From the NCBI GenBank assembly GCA_033977485.1, contig CM066998.1:58494274-58558273 (forward strand): 64,000 nucleotides of DNA, read 5' to 3'. Position 1 is the first letter of the stretch. Each line of letters opens with the position of its first letter. Below, piece by piece: positions 21,759 through 33,195 of this stretch. Both the position numbers and the translations under genes were made by a program. The notes under the pieces are model-generated. The model was given only the letters and a program-made list of their open reading frames with translations, searched no databases and was not told the origin of the DNA. The stretch is from Hydrangea macrophylla (lineage: Eukaryota; Streptophyta; Magnoliopsida; Cornales; Hydrangeaceae).

Positions 21759-24043
21759 CAGGCTGACCGGCCAAGTTGCAGCTCTAGATTAGGAACAGAA
21801 CAAACATTACATCACCCAAACTGCCTTCCTATCCACCTTATAAGCATCGTATAATTCTAAAATCCTACATTATTGTTTGAGCTAATTGACTATCAGAGTT
21901 TTATGTTGTGATTTAAACAAAGCTATGCACTATTTTATCTGATTGAAATTTTCTTTGGATACTTTACATTAGAGAGCCAGCAATTGGTTGAAGATTCTGT
22001 ATAATTAGCTGTCAGGATGTGTCATATTACCTACCAAAATGTCTAAGTTCTGGTGAACACACAAAGTGCTTTTCATTCAGAGCTCTGAAATTTGGACATC
22101 CAATTTAAATATGCATATATTTAGTTCAATTAATTTAAGCTTTAAGTACAACAATCTTAATCAATAATCTGTTCAAGACTTCAAGTCAAAAGACTTTTGG
22201 CTAGCAGAGGCAACCTACTACTTTACATGTGCATAAATTTGTCATATGATATCTATAATTCTATCCTCTGATCACAAGCCATTACTCAATTATCTAAGCC
22301 CAATTATTAATTGGGTAAATTACACGGACCTCTCCTGAGGTTAGGTAAAATTACAGCGACCTCCTCTGTAGTTTGCATAATAACAATCACCTCCCTTGTC
22401 ATTCACGACTCTTAAACGGTGTTAATATTTAGGTGAAAAGACCTATTTGCCCCCAAAGTAAAAAAAAAACCCTATTTGATAAAGAGGATCCCCAATACAT
22501 CTCTCCCTCTCAATACGTCTCTCCCTCTCTCACCTTCATGTACCTGCAACTCTCCATTCCTCCATACCTCAACTCACCTCACCATTGTTTATCCACTTTC
22601 ACCTTCACATATTCACCTTCATTTATCCGTCTCTCACCATAGGCATGTGTCAAAAGCTTCGATTGGGAAGACAAGTTCATAATGAAAAAGAGATACTGTG
22701 AAGCCCTAATTCTGCAATCGAGTTTGCGAACAACACAAAGGTATGTACTACTTATTGATTGTTAGATATTGTTAGTTGTTAATTGTTGTATATATTCTCT
22801 CACCATTGTTCACTTCAAAAACTTCATATTACAGAACACACACATACACAAAAGGGTAAAGACATTTAATCTCAAAGTTCATATAACAAAAAATCTCTTT
22901 CCTTTTCAATTGGTTTGAGAAGTTAGGGCACATACATGCACCTCGTTTTTTTCCATAGCATAAGTGATTCTTTTTCATTTTTGTCATTTTTGTTTTTTTG
23001 GTTTTTTTTTTTCCTTTTCAGATATGGGTTATGAGAAGTTAGGGCACACACATACATATCTTTCTTTTCCTTAAATTTTTTTTTTTCACATAACATAGGT
23101 GATTCTTTTTCAAATTTTTTGTCCTTTTTTTCCCCTTTTCAGGTATGGGTTATGAAAAGTTACGCCACACACATACATATCTCCTTTTTTTTTTATCCAT
23201 AACAGAGGTGATTCTTTTTCATTTTAAAATTTTTTTTCCTTTTCAAATATGGGTTATGATCTGTATGAAATTGTAGTTCACTGCAATTCAAAATTATATA
23301 GCATAGAGAATGTCGACCCAGATAGATACTGTTTTTTTGATTTGCAACATGATGTGTGGGAAGTTGCATTGTCTCATTTTCCCTCAAAAGTTGGAATAAC
23401 CAGTACATTCACTTTTATTGTGCCTGGGTCTATGGATAAAAAGGTTGTTATAGAAGATAATGATGTATTGAAGATGTTTGAGTTGAATGGAAACGCTAGG
23501 TATATCCATTTGTATGTTGAAGTAAAAGAGATTCAATCTTTGGATACAACCCAGGGTATGGTTCCTTAAGCTAATCCAACAAAAAATGCTCCACCATTTG
23601 TGCTACCCACAGCTCCTATAACCACTGAGAGACCTACTCCAGCTAATCCAACCTTTCCTCCTCCACCACTTGTTTTACCTGAAGTGGGTAATGTAAATTA
23701 CTTTGAATATGATGATTTAGTTAGATTTAGTTCAGATGATGATGAATGAATTGAGAAAGGTTAGACAGAGTCATATAATAGCCACAACAGTGATAGTAAT
23801 TTTATTCTCGAATTTGATGAAAATGATAGTGGTCTCTCTGATTATCAATCTGGGGATGATTATGTAGATGTATCTAGTGGGGAAGAGAATATTGGGAGGA
23901 GAAGTTCTCAACAAGCAAGAGCTGTGGAAAGAGCTTCTGACATAACTAGGTATGGGAAGGAATTTCAGAAAAGTAAAGCTTCAAAAATTGTTTTGGAAAA
24001 AGGTTTGTTGTTTGAGAATGTGCACAAATTTAGGGATGTATTG
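21759..24043 (+). repeat. Duplicate of the 32029-34335 block
   Basis: This segment is about 98% identical by eye to 32029-34335. It includes part of the MITE at 31563-32056, its flank, the left inverted repeat of the MULE (from 22315), the leader and the first part of the transposase. Because it carries the same outside flank as the MULE, it was copied as chromosomal DNA and did not transpose. It stops abruptly at gatgtattg, where the 645-bp repeat begins again. Confidence 0.93.
23249..24043 (+). pseudogene. MULE transposase, N-terminal fragment
   Basis: This is a copy of the start of the transposase at 33540. The frame opens at the same ATG (MGYDLYEIVVHCNSKLYS) and stops at TAA 23567 where the other copy has GAA. 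A TGA near 23747 replaces TGG, and the TAG at 23762 is shared with the other copy. At about 24003 it keeps the frame into the next segment (LEKGLLFENVHKF), where the longer copy has one extra T. It is cut at 24043. Confidence 0.88.
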
Positions 24044-24685
24044 TGCTCATGACCGGCACTGTGTAGATACATGGTAGATTGAGGAGGAGATTGAAAGTGC
24101 GAAAAAGAGGACAAAGTAGACCCGAACTTTTGATGTTAGTTGTGTTAATCTCTTTTCATGGAAGAAAGTTGATTAAGGAGTGAGTAGGGCAATTGGAACA
24201 TAAGATTATAGATGGGTGGTATTATTTTGCATTTTTAATGATTTTATTTTTGTCAGTTTGTGATATGTACTACGACCAACAATATATTTGACCACTTGGG
24301 CTGATGTGGATATGGAAATGCTAGTTATGTACTTGCGTTAGTCAAGCGCAAAGTCTTTCATGGATCTTAAGCAAGTCATGCATTGATCTCAGCTACCTGT
24401 TTTCTTGAGAGCTACATTTAATTGTTGCTGTTGTGATTCTCCGCATCCTTCTTTCTGTACATGTCTTAAATCTATTTCCGGGCTGCTTCTTTCTATTTTT
24501 CGTATCATGAAGTCGTACTTAATTGTTGCTTAATAACTCAATATAAGTGCTGAAAGCTGGAAACTTCACTGGTTTCCTTCTTTACTTTCTGTCAATGCAA
24601 TGTTTGTTTGGAAATCTCTTGTAGATAAAACTTCACTTCGAAAGTGGTCTGAATTTCATCTAAGTGCATGCACTAGGCTACTAGC
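24041..24685 (+). repeat. 645-bp direct duplication, right copy
   Basis: This is the partner of 20977-21621. It is joined to unique sequence on the right (catgcacttctctcag), so the unduplicated locus probably ran OST3, hAT MITE, this segment, then that sequence. The left junction shares only ttg between donor segments. Confidence 0.95.
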
Positions 24686-26440
24686 CATGCACTTCTCTCA
24701 GTTTCACCGAGTAAATTGCTACCTTAGAGATGCATTTTGTGTAAGTGGGATTCTAAATTTGTGAATCATTGTTTCCTCATCGCTCAGTTGCTAAGATAGT
24801 TTGAGCTTTTCTTCCCTTGTTCAGCATCTGATGTTAAGCTAAGGATGGTAGAGTTTTCCTCTCGTTGGTAGATAGAGTTTGTATGTTTGATGATGGGAAT
24901 TGTAAGCTTCTCTGGAGACTCACTTTTTGGCCAAATGAAGCAAACATATGAGTGACAACGGATTTCCTTTAGATTTTGCATTGCTAAAATCCAGTTATAT
25001 GGTTAAATAACTAATGGGTATCTGTTGTAGAGACTTTAAGCATTCCATTTGGAAATGCACTGACAAGCTTGCTAATAGTCGGATAATACCTTGAGAATTT
25101 GAGAGTTCGTTGAATAAATTTTTGTGGGATGTAAATTTGAGTAAGAATTGTTTGCTAATTTACTCTTAAAGGTTATGCTTGGGCCTTAGATTTTCAATAA
25201 TTGATCTTATCTCAGCACTGGCAATTAGTAAATGGTGTGCGTGGCTTTAAGGCTATTTTAGGGAACATTCTTGTGGTAGCTACAGCGTCCTGGATAACAT
25301 AGTCTATAAGGGTTAAGAATCCTGAAGCAATGAAATATGATTTCCTCAAAGGCTTTATTACTTATAACAAGGGAAACATTTCTTATGTTATTCTCCTACA
25401 ATAAGTCTTTGCGGATGGCTTGTGGCGTGGCAGAGAGGATCGACATTAGACAGATGTTATGTCGATGCTGGTTTTTATTCGTTTTCTTTTTATCTTTGCA
25501 TTTAAGTGAAAAATGAGGAAGCAACCACATAAGAAGTAAACGTCATAAATACTCTGTATTTGATTGTCTACCTGAATGATCTAATAACCAAGGGAAATAA
25601 AGGGTATAGATCTGTTAGCCTGGATGTATGGAAATGGATTTGTCTTCAGCTTACCCTATAGTTGTTCTTTCGCCGCCTCCTTTACTGTATGTTTGGTAAC
25701 GGGGAAGAGGGAAGGCAGGAGAGAGGATTGTAGAATCACTTGTTTGGTAGGATGAAAGAGTGGAAGGAAAGGAAGAGGGGAGGGATGCCTCCTTTCTCCA
25801 TTTCAACAAATTTTAATCTTCCAAAAGTGGACGGATTGTGCTAGAGAAAAAGCTTCCCGTTCTTTTGACTTCTCCCCCCTTAAAAGAAAATTATGCTTTT
25901 TGTATGTAATGGTATCATATCATAGGAAAACATGTATGATTCTGTTCTTTTCTTCTCAACCAAACAAAAGACTGTATATTGACGTTTCTAGTTTTCAGTT
26001 TTGTAAATTTTAGGAACGGGAACTAATTTTTGGTTCTTTTTTTAGAAGGAACAAAAATTGAAAATTGAGAACCACCTTTTTTTTTTCATGCGTTTTCAAT
26101 TTTTGCTTTCATTATTAAAAAATAATAATAATAATAAAATATGAAAACAAAAATAGAAAACTGAAAACCGCAACTTTACCAAACACGCCCTAAACTTTCG
26201 CCTTTTCTCTTCTGAGTTCTTAATCCAATAAGTTGTAGCTTGAACACTTTGTGTTACCATGCATTCTCTTTGTTCTGGGTTTTAGGTATTGGATGCGGTT
26301 GATGAGAGAAGAATATATTCGAAGCTTTTGCTGTGAATAGCACTCATTGATTATTAGGCTTCACCAAAGGCTTTTTTCTAACTGTTTTGTAATGTAGATA
26401 ATTTCGTATAATCTGTAGCCCTCTGTACAAGAATTGCTTT
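24686..26440. other. Gene-free spacer
   Basis: No coding gene is recognised. About 25683-26195 has edges tttggtaacgg and tttaccaaacacgccc like the 'oooTTTGGTAACG' foldback repeats at 41715 and 63498, so an old MITE is likely. A splice-acceptor-like tttctgggttttag precedes 26286, which could begin a distant OST3 3' UTR exon. Confidence 0.4.
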
Positions 26441-26485
26441 AGTTTTGGACAGCCAAAAGCCATTAAAAGTGTGGTGGTCTGCTGG

Positions 26486-26486
<1 letters not shown>

Positions 26487-26521
<35 letters not shown>
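26487..26521. repeat. CT microsatellite upstream of NTF2
   Basis: A pure (CT)n tract of about 35 bp lies some 350 bp before the NTF2 start codon. Confidence 0.95.
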
Positions 26522-26525
<4 letters not shown>

Positions 26526-26816
26526 ATGCAAAATGCTATCTACATATCACCTTTGCAGCATTGCGTAGGAATGCAGCTGCATAGATGCCCACCCACAACG
26601 GTATCATTACCCTTTTGTCCTCTCATTTTGTTAGAAAACAATACTAACTTTCCTTTATTTTGTATACTATATATGCAAAAATAAGGGGTGTATTAATAAT
26701 TTTCCTCTCCTTTGGGAGACCCTCTAATGGCATCTTTTCCTTCTTTGGGCATTAGGCCATGTTTCTATACTTTCCAGCAAATCCATCTCTCCCTTATTTA
26801 AGTCATATGCTTATGG

Positions 26817-26819
<3 letters not shown>

Positions 26820-26873
<54 letters not shown>
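26820..26873 (+). repeat. GA microsatellite in NTF2 leader
   Basis: Twenty-seven GA units end directly at the NTF2 start codon. GA tracts in leaders of plant genes can bind GAGA-type factors (BPC family); that role here is inference. Confidence 0.95.
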
Positions 26874-26876
<3 letters not shown>

Positions 26877-27173
26877 GAAGAACAAATTGAGTTGGTTGGG
26901 AAGGAATTTGTGGAGTACTACTACCACCTCTTCGACAATGATCGCGCATCTCTCTCTCCTCTCTACCAACCGAGCTCCATGCTCACCTTTGAAGGCCAAA
27001 AGATACAAGGGGTTGATGATATCTCTAGTAAGCTTAATCAGTTGCCATTCGATGAATGCCGACATGTGATCAGCACCGTTGATTCGCAACCATCCTCGTT
27101 CACGGGAGGCATCATTGTTTTTGTTAGTGGCAGCCTCCATTTGGCGGGAGAGGAACACTCCCTAAGATTTAGT

Positions 27174-27221
<48 letters not shown>

Positions 27222-27959
27222 GTATGTTTGAATGCATTTGGTAACAGGCCATGGTCGTCCGTGGCTCATAGGCCGGCCCGGTTATGGCCTTTAATCCGGG
27301 GGTGATGCCCATAAGCTTAGGGTTTTAGAGAGACTCGTGTTAACTGTCAAGTCAATTTATATTGGCACCCAAAACAAGTTCATTTCAAGACCTAAATATG
27401 AAGGGAAAGAAAGAACTAATTTTCTTTTCTCAAATATACATATATATATTTTTAACTTAGCAAGATAAACAACCTAATTTTGTCTAGAACATTAAGATAT
27501 GTTAGTCCAATGTTTAGTTGCATTGGATGTGAGCTAAATTTTATACACATACATATATAGGTGCTTGCTATCCTTCATTTTGAAGTTAGTAAGATAGAAT
27601 TTTATTTTAATTTTAAATTGTCAAGAAAAGTATTGGCCACCTCACTGATCTGCTGCACCACCAATTCGTCATTGGAAGCCAAATTCATCGGCCACACAAG
27701 TCGTTCACAAAAGCGATCATGTGTCGTGATACAAGGTTTTTTTGGCTAGTGTGTGTGATTTTTTTTTTTTGCTAGGAATATTTTTTTTTGCTAGTGTTCG
27801 ATTGCAAGAACACACAGAGACACACATATATTGGTGGACAGAGAATGACGAAATGTTTTTTTCAATGTGTTTATTATGTTACAGATGTTTCATTTGATTC
27901 CGACGCCACAAGGAAGCTTTTACGTGCAAAATGACATATTCCGCCTCAATTATGGTTGA
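26874..27959 (+). CDS. NTF2: Nuclear transport factor 2
   Basis: NTF2 carries Ran-GDP back into the nucleus by binding Ran and FG-nucleoporins. It has two exons, 26874-27176 (101 codons) and 27885-27959 (24 codons and stop), phase 0, with GT/AG borders and a total of 125 residues, as usual for plant NTF2. Family marks are FVEYYYHLFDNDRASLSPLYQ near residues 12-32, MLTFEGQKIQG about 37-47, TVDSQPS and GGIIVFVSGSLHLAGEEH about 68-95, and the end FSQ|MFHLIPTPQGSFYVQNDIFRLNYG. The split FSQ|MF is the one I recall for the plant genes. The start is the first ATG after a GA tract. The 708-bp intron opens directly in a CT microsatellite, which makes the 5' splice site gtctctct weak. Confidence 0.95.
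27178..27219 (+). repeat. CT microsatellite at NTF2 5' splice site
   Basis: Twenty-one CT units begin with the T of the intron's GT. In the transcript this CU tract is complementary to the GA tract just before the start codon. Confidence 0.95.
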
Positions 27960-28321
27960 ATTTGAAACCTGGTAGTTGTTGTCTTGGAGTGTCATTTCAT
28001 CTATTGTCAAACATATATATATATATATATATATTCTCGATCAATCTTCTTTGTGAATTGACAGAATTGTTATGTACATTGTTCAGTTTCATGGAAACAA
28101 TAATTGGATTTAATAAAATGTCCTCACTGAGCTTTAGAAATGATTTCTTGTGATGCCTTAAATGTTATTTCTAAATTAATTTCTCATAACTATTGCTTCA
28201 GATAAATTTTCCTACCTGTATTATTACCCTCTTACTTAAATTTATGGACTTGATCTACTGAAAACGAACGTTAGAGAACTAAAACACATAAAAAAAAAAA
28301 AAGAAATATATACATATATAT
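27960..28321 (+). other. NTF2 3' region
   Basis: AT-rich, with a TA microsatellite near 28011-28033. It includes the probable NTF2 3' UTR. No other gene. Confidence 0.5.
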
Positions 28322-28504
28322 AGGGGCTACTAACTTACAACATGATGGTTGTAATATACAATAGCCTTTTTAGTGACGAGAAATAGGTTTTTAGCGACGA
28401 AATTTTTATTGCTAAAGGTTCCAACTTTTAGCAACGAAAAATTTTGTCACTAAAACCTTGTTTTTCGTCCCTAAAAGTCTCCTGTGCTGTAAGTTAGCAA
28501 ATCC
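28322..28504. mobile_element. Foldback MITE between TA tracts
   Basis: Ends ggggctactaacttacaa and ttgtaa-like gtaagttagcaaatccc are inverted. Inside, ttagcgacgaaa...tttcgtcnctaaa repeats in both orientations. The element sits between tatatata stretches, probably its preferred target. Confidence 0.65.
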
Positions 28505-28666
28505 CATATATATATATATATATATAAATGATCGGTTGTGTAATCATGCACATAAACAGCTGCCTTATTGTTTTATTCCTTGTAAGAATGGAAAAACATA
28601 TTTATAGAGGAGAAATTACCTTACCTTTGTTAGAAAAACTGGCGGGAGTCTAGCCTATTATTAGTA

Positions 28667-28850
28667 AGAGTAAGCCTTTAATACAAACAAATTTTACAAA
28701 CACAATTCACAAACACAATAATATGTCTGTCTCTTGGTGGAGTCTACTGAGAGATATAGACACATTATAATATTTGTGGATTGAGATATACATATTGTGG
28801 TATTTGTGAGATTTGTTTATACCCAAAGACTTACTCTATCATTAATACAA
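28667..28850. mobile_element. Foldback MITE, related type
   Basis: Inverted ends agagtaagcctttaatacaaacaaatt and aatttgttta...aaagacttactct, with internal complement of acacaata. Flanks attattagt and atcattaat match at 7 of 9. Loop length and ends place it near the palindromic MULE-MITE group. Confidence 0.6.
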
Positions 28851-29187
28851 AAACTAAAACAATGGCATAGTAACCTTCACATACTGGCATTTGGACTAGA
28901 TTTGACTTTTGCGTTTCGGTACAAACAGAGGTAGAAACACGAGTCCAAATTACAATGGTACATTTGGAACTTAAAGAAAAATTCATTAAAATCTAAATCT
29001 ATTTCCTACATAACGTTTGAACGGAAGCTTCTTTGAATCTGTTTAAAAGCCAAAACGTGATGCTTACAGCTCTACAGTATTTCTTAAAGTTTATAACACA
29101 GGTAGTATTTATATTTTGGGACCCCAAAAGCACGTTTGGACCAATACGTATACAAATGAGAGTTCCATTAAACTTTTATGATTTAGA

Positions 29188-29352
29188 GTTATATTTGGGG
29201 CACTAACAATATCCACTAATACTTACTAACACTCTCTATCTCTCTTCTAGTGGCATTGTGGGATCCGCAGTGGACCCCGCAGTACCACTAGGAGAGAGAT
29301 AGAGTGTGTTAGTAAGTGTTAGTGGATTTTGTTAGTGCCCCTAACATTGCCC
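29188..29352. mobile_element. Palindromic MULE-MITE, copy C
   Basis: The 165-bp element is flanked by the perfect 9-bp duplication tatgattta (29179-29187 and 29353-29361). Arms are as in copies B and D; the arms are nearly perfect complements around tgggatccgcagtgg. Confidence 0.92.
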
Positions 29353-29397
29353 TATGATTTATCATCATGACTAGATAACTAGTCCAACAGGGTTAGC

Positions 29398-29878
29398 AGG
29401 GGCAGACCCATAGATAGACCAAGGGGGGCTATGACCCCTCCAAAAATTTTGAAAATTTGTGTGATACATATGCAATTTTAAGATTTTGAAATTATTTTAG
29501 CAATTGGTTCTCCCAAATTTTTAATAATTTGAAGTTAATTTAGTAATTGGCCATTCCAAGTTTTGAACATTTCATCATATACTATCCAAAATTGCTCTGA
29601 GGGTATGGAATTAATAATCCCTCGTAATAATAAAGGAGTAGAGTAATACCTAGTTACCTACCTCATGAGACAAACAAGTCCCAAATCTATTCGACACAAA
29701 TACTCTTTTGATTCTCTGGCTCACACAAAAAATATGTATAAATAGACAAAAAAATTTCAACTTAATGGCGCCCCACCCGAACTCTCACATGAAACTTGTT
29801 CACTAATAGAGCTAAATTTAACATACTTAGTCCCTCGACTCCCTCCTAACATAAAATCCTGGGTCCGCCACTGCGGTC
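29398..29878. mobile_element. Probable hAT-type MITE, decayed
   Basis: Inverted ends gggcagaccca and tgggtccgccact with an AT-rich non-coding interior. Similar ends occur at 30847-31450 and about 37240-37665. Target duplication unclear. Confidence 0.45.
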
Positions 29879-30039
29879 TAGGGGTTTCATTTTCCATCAA
29901 TTGACATTGGAACTCATTCTCTCTCTCTCTCTCTAAGAACATTAATAAAGACATTGAGAAGCACAATTATTAACAACATTTCCTAGCCAAATATATATAT
30001 TAACAACATTCAATAATATCTTAATTTTATTTTTTTTGG

Positions 30040-30430
30040 CTGAATAATGTTAATATTTTGATTTTTGATTTTTGGTAGTCAGGAAAACAGCAACTCTGAA
30101 AAACAAAGAAAAAAGGAAGAACAAAGGAACAAAAGAAGAAACAAAACAAAAAAAACAAAAAAAAAACTAGTCTCCTCTGGGAAACTAGTACCAAGAGCAT
30201 CCCCAAAAGAGGAAGTATCAAGATACAGGGGAGCATCCAACTAAACAAAAGAGTTGCCCCCATTAACACCCCAAATTAACTAATTAGCTAACACATCAGC
30301 GCAATTGTTTTGTTTTGTTGTGTACTTGTGTATTGTTTTTGTTGTTAAAACATCAGCGCATTTGTTCCCTTCCCGCTTTGTATGCCTAATCAACCCTTCG
30401 CAAAGATGACAGAATATCAAGCTGTGCTAG
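30040..30430 (-). mobile_element. LINE 3' end with RNase H remnant
   Basis: On the minus strand, bases 30420 to about 30290 translate to CHLCEGLIRHTKREGNKCADVL..., the C-terminus of the RNase H-like domain of plant LINEs. After KCADVL a segment of about 55 bp is inserted, and CADVLAN is then repeated before the stop. An A-rich tail follows toward 30040. No target duplication identified. Confidence 0.6.
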
Positions 30431-30479
30431 TATTGCTACACACTCCCAATATTAAGAGGGGAATTGGTATTGCCACTTA

Positions 30480-30605
30480 ATCGTTGTATTAAGCCACTCC
30501 ATGGTACAATTTTTAAAGCATGTAGTACTATGTATGTCATGCATTGCATACATGGTACTACATGCTTTAAGAGTGGTACCATGGAGTGTCTTAGTTCAAT
30601 GATAG
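30480..30605. mobile_element. Foldback repeat
   Basis: Inverted arms: actccatggtac...aaagcatgtagtac and gtactacatgctttaagagtggtaccatggagt. Related, weaker arms occur at about 41400-41475. No coding frame. Confidence 0.6.
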
Positions 30606-30846
30606 AGCACCCTATTAAGAGGTCTCATTGCAGGACTTTTAACATAGGCCCAATTGCCACCCAAGATTTGAGGCCAGGCCCACGATCCATGCAAATGGGC
30701 AACATATCCATTACTAATTTTCCATTATTGAGTTGAAGACAATATTGTAGTTTAGGTGGTTTTTTTTTTGTGGCCTCTCGTATGAGGACATAAGTGTTGG
30801 GCCTTAGGAAGGGAGAGAGGGGCGGGGTTCCAGTCCCGATAATCAA

Positions 30847-31452
30847 GGGCGGACCTAAGAGTGGGTGCAATCGGGTTGTAGCCCACCCTAAATTTGGGGG
30901 AAATTTAACTTTATTAGGCAGTATTTAGTCAAATTGTAATTCAGTCCACCTTATATGTTCAGTGACTTTAGTCCAACATCTTTTTCTTCTCGTTTCTTAA
31001 TTTAGTCTATCCCAAAATTTGATTTTTTTTTTAAACGTAATAGATTGGGTTAATTGTAATCCAATGGACTCTAAATATTTGGGCAAACACCTGTTTCCAT
31101 AAATACTTAATCTAATACATTTTTCTCCCACTTCTTAGTTTAGTCCAAACTCTACTTCTTAGTTTAGTCCAAACTCTACAAATTATTAACAATTGTTATT
31201 GAAAAACAGGATAGTATGCACGTAGGTGTGAATCTTCATATGAGGCGGAAGACAAGATTACAAGCACAAAACATTTCAACTCTCACAATGGCATAATAAA
31301 ACTAAGATTTTTTAAAATAACAAAAATCCTATTGGAAAATAGGTACAAATAGACCCCAAAAGAAAAGATCGCTACCCCTTGAACCCCGTGTGGCCCGCCA
31401 CTATATACATTCCCAGCCCACCCACTACAAAATCGTTGTTCCGCCCTTGCTA
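30847..31452. mobile_element. Probable hAT-type MITE, decayed
   Basis: Ends caagggcggacc and gttccgcccttg are inverted. The next bases, gtgggtgcaatcgggttgtagcccaccc and its partner near 31420, extend the match. Flanks agree at only 5 of 8. A small internal duplication (tttagtccaaactctac) is at about 31140-31180. Confidence 0.5.
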
Positions 31453-31562
31453 GTAATAAGCGTGTCATGAAGCTCGTTGTTACTTAAGATAGTATTGTAT
31501 TGTAGTTGCACCTAAATTGATTGCAAAAAATGTTAAGCATATTTAGGACACTTAGATTAGGA

Positions 31563-32056
31563 TAAGGCTGCAAAGCCGGGCGGGTTGGGTTTGATTTTAA
31601 ATTTGTCAGGCTCAACCCAAATTTTAGTGTAGTCTACCCAAACCCGGGTTTTACTTCTCAACCTGAGCCCGAGTTGCAATCGAAAAACAACCTTTTATAG
31701 AGTATCAAACCCATTTTTTTTTTTTTTTGAGAAAAAACCTTCACCCATCAACTTAGCTTTCAAATAGAATCTAACGGGATATATATATTTTGGTACTAAA
31801 AAAGTAAAAAGATAGAAAAATCCCGCTTGTAAAAAAAATAGATAAAATACAATACAATTATAATATATAAACATGTAAATGCATATACATGTATAAGTTC
31901 AGGCCTCGGGTTATTAGCTTGTCTAGCCAAGCCTGACTCAAATTCAATTCAGGCTTAACCTTTCTAGTCCAAGTCTGCCCAAGGTACATAAAAAGTTGTC
32001 CAAGTCCGAATAAATTACAAATTGGGCTCAGGCTGACCGGCCAAGTTGCAGGTCTA
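31563..32056. mobile_element. hAT-type MITE
   Basis: The 494-bp element begins TAAGGCTGCAAAGCCGGGC and ends GGCCAAGTTGCAGGTCTA, with a perfect 8-bp target duplication gattagga (31555-31562 and 32057-32064). Its right 28 bp are included in the block duplicated at 21759. Confidence 0.88.
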
Positions 32057-32582
32057 GATTAGGAACATAACAAACATTACATCACCCAAACTGCCTTCCT
32101 ATCCACCTTATAAGCATCGTATAATTCTAAAATCCCACATTATTGTTTGAGCTAATTGACTATCAGAGTTTTATGTTGTGATTTAAACAAAGCTATGCAC
32201 TAATTTATCTGATTGAAATTTTCTTTGGATACTTTACATTAGAGAGCCAGCAATTGGTTGAAGATTCTGTATAATTAGCTGTCAGGATGTGTCATATTAC
32301 CTACCAAAATGTCTAAGTTCTGGTGAACACACAAAGTGCTTTTCATTCAGAGCTCTGAAATTTGGACATCCAATTTGAATATGCATATATTTAGTTAAAT
32401 TAATTTAAGCTTTAAGTACAACAATCTTAATCAATAATCTGTTCAAGACTTCAAGTCAAAAGACTTTTGGCTAGCAGAGGTAACCTACTACTTTACATGT
32501 GCATAAATTTGTCACATGATATCTTTAATTCTATCCTCTGATCACAAGCCACTACTCAATTATCTAAGCCCAATTTTTAATT

Positions 32583-32668
32583 GGGTAAATTACACGGACC
32601 TCCCCTGAGGTTAGGTAAAATTACAGCGACCTCCCCTGTAGTTTGCATATTAACAGTCACCTCCCTTG
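32583..32668 (+). repeat. MULE left terminal inverted repeat
   Basis: It matches the complement of 37137-37220 almost exactly over about 84 bp. A second copy, without the rest of the element, is at 22315-22400. Confidence 0.95.
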
Positions 32669-33195
32669 TCATTCACGACTCTTAAACGGTGTTAATATTT
32701 AGGTGAAAAGACCTATTTGCCCCCAAAGTAAAAAAAAACCCTATTTGATAAAGAGGATCCCCAATACATCTCTCCCTCTCAATACGTCTCTCCCTCTCTC
32801 ACCTTCATGTACCTGCAACTCTCCATTCCTCCATACCTCAACTCACCTCACCATTGTTTATCCACTTTCACCTTCACATATTCACCTTCATTTATCCGTC
32901 TCTCACCATAGGCATGTGTCAAAAGCTTCGATTGGGAAGACAAGTTCATAATGAAAAAGAGATACTGTGAAGCCCTAATTCTGCAATCGAGTTTGCGAAC
33001 AACACAAAGGTATGTACTACTTATTGATTGTTAGATATTGTTAGTTGTTAATTGTTGTATATATTCTCTCACCATCGTTCACTTCAAAAACTTCATATCA
33101 CAGAGCACACACATACACAAATGGGTAAAGACATTTAATCTCAAAGTTCATATAACAAAGTTCATAAATGGGTAAAATCTCTTTCTTTTTCAATT

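Noticed and set aside
26818..27158. Frames coding for Arg-Glu or Ser-Leu repeats
   Set aside because: Translations of GA/CT microsatellites in other frames than NTF2.
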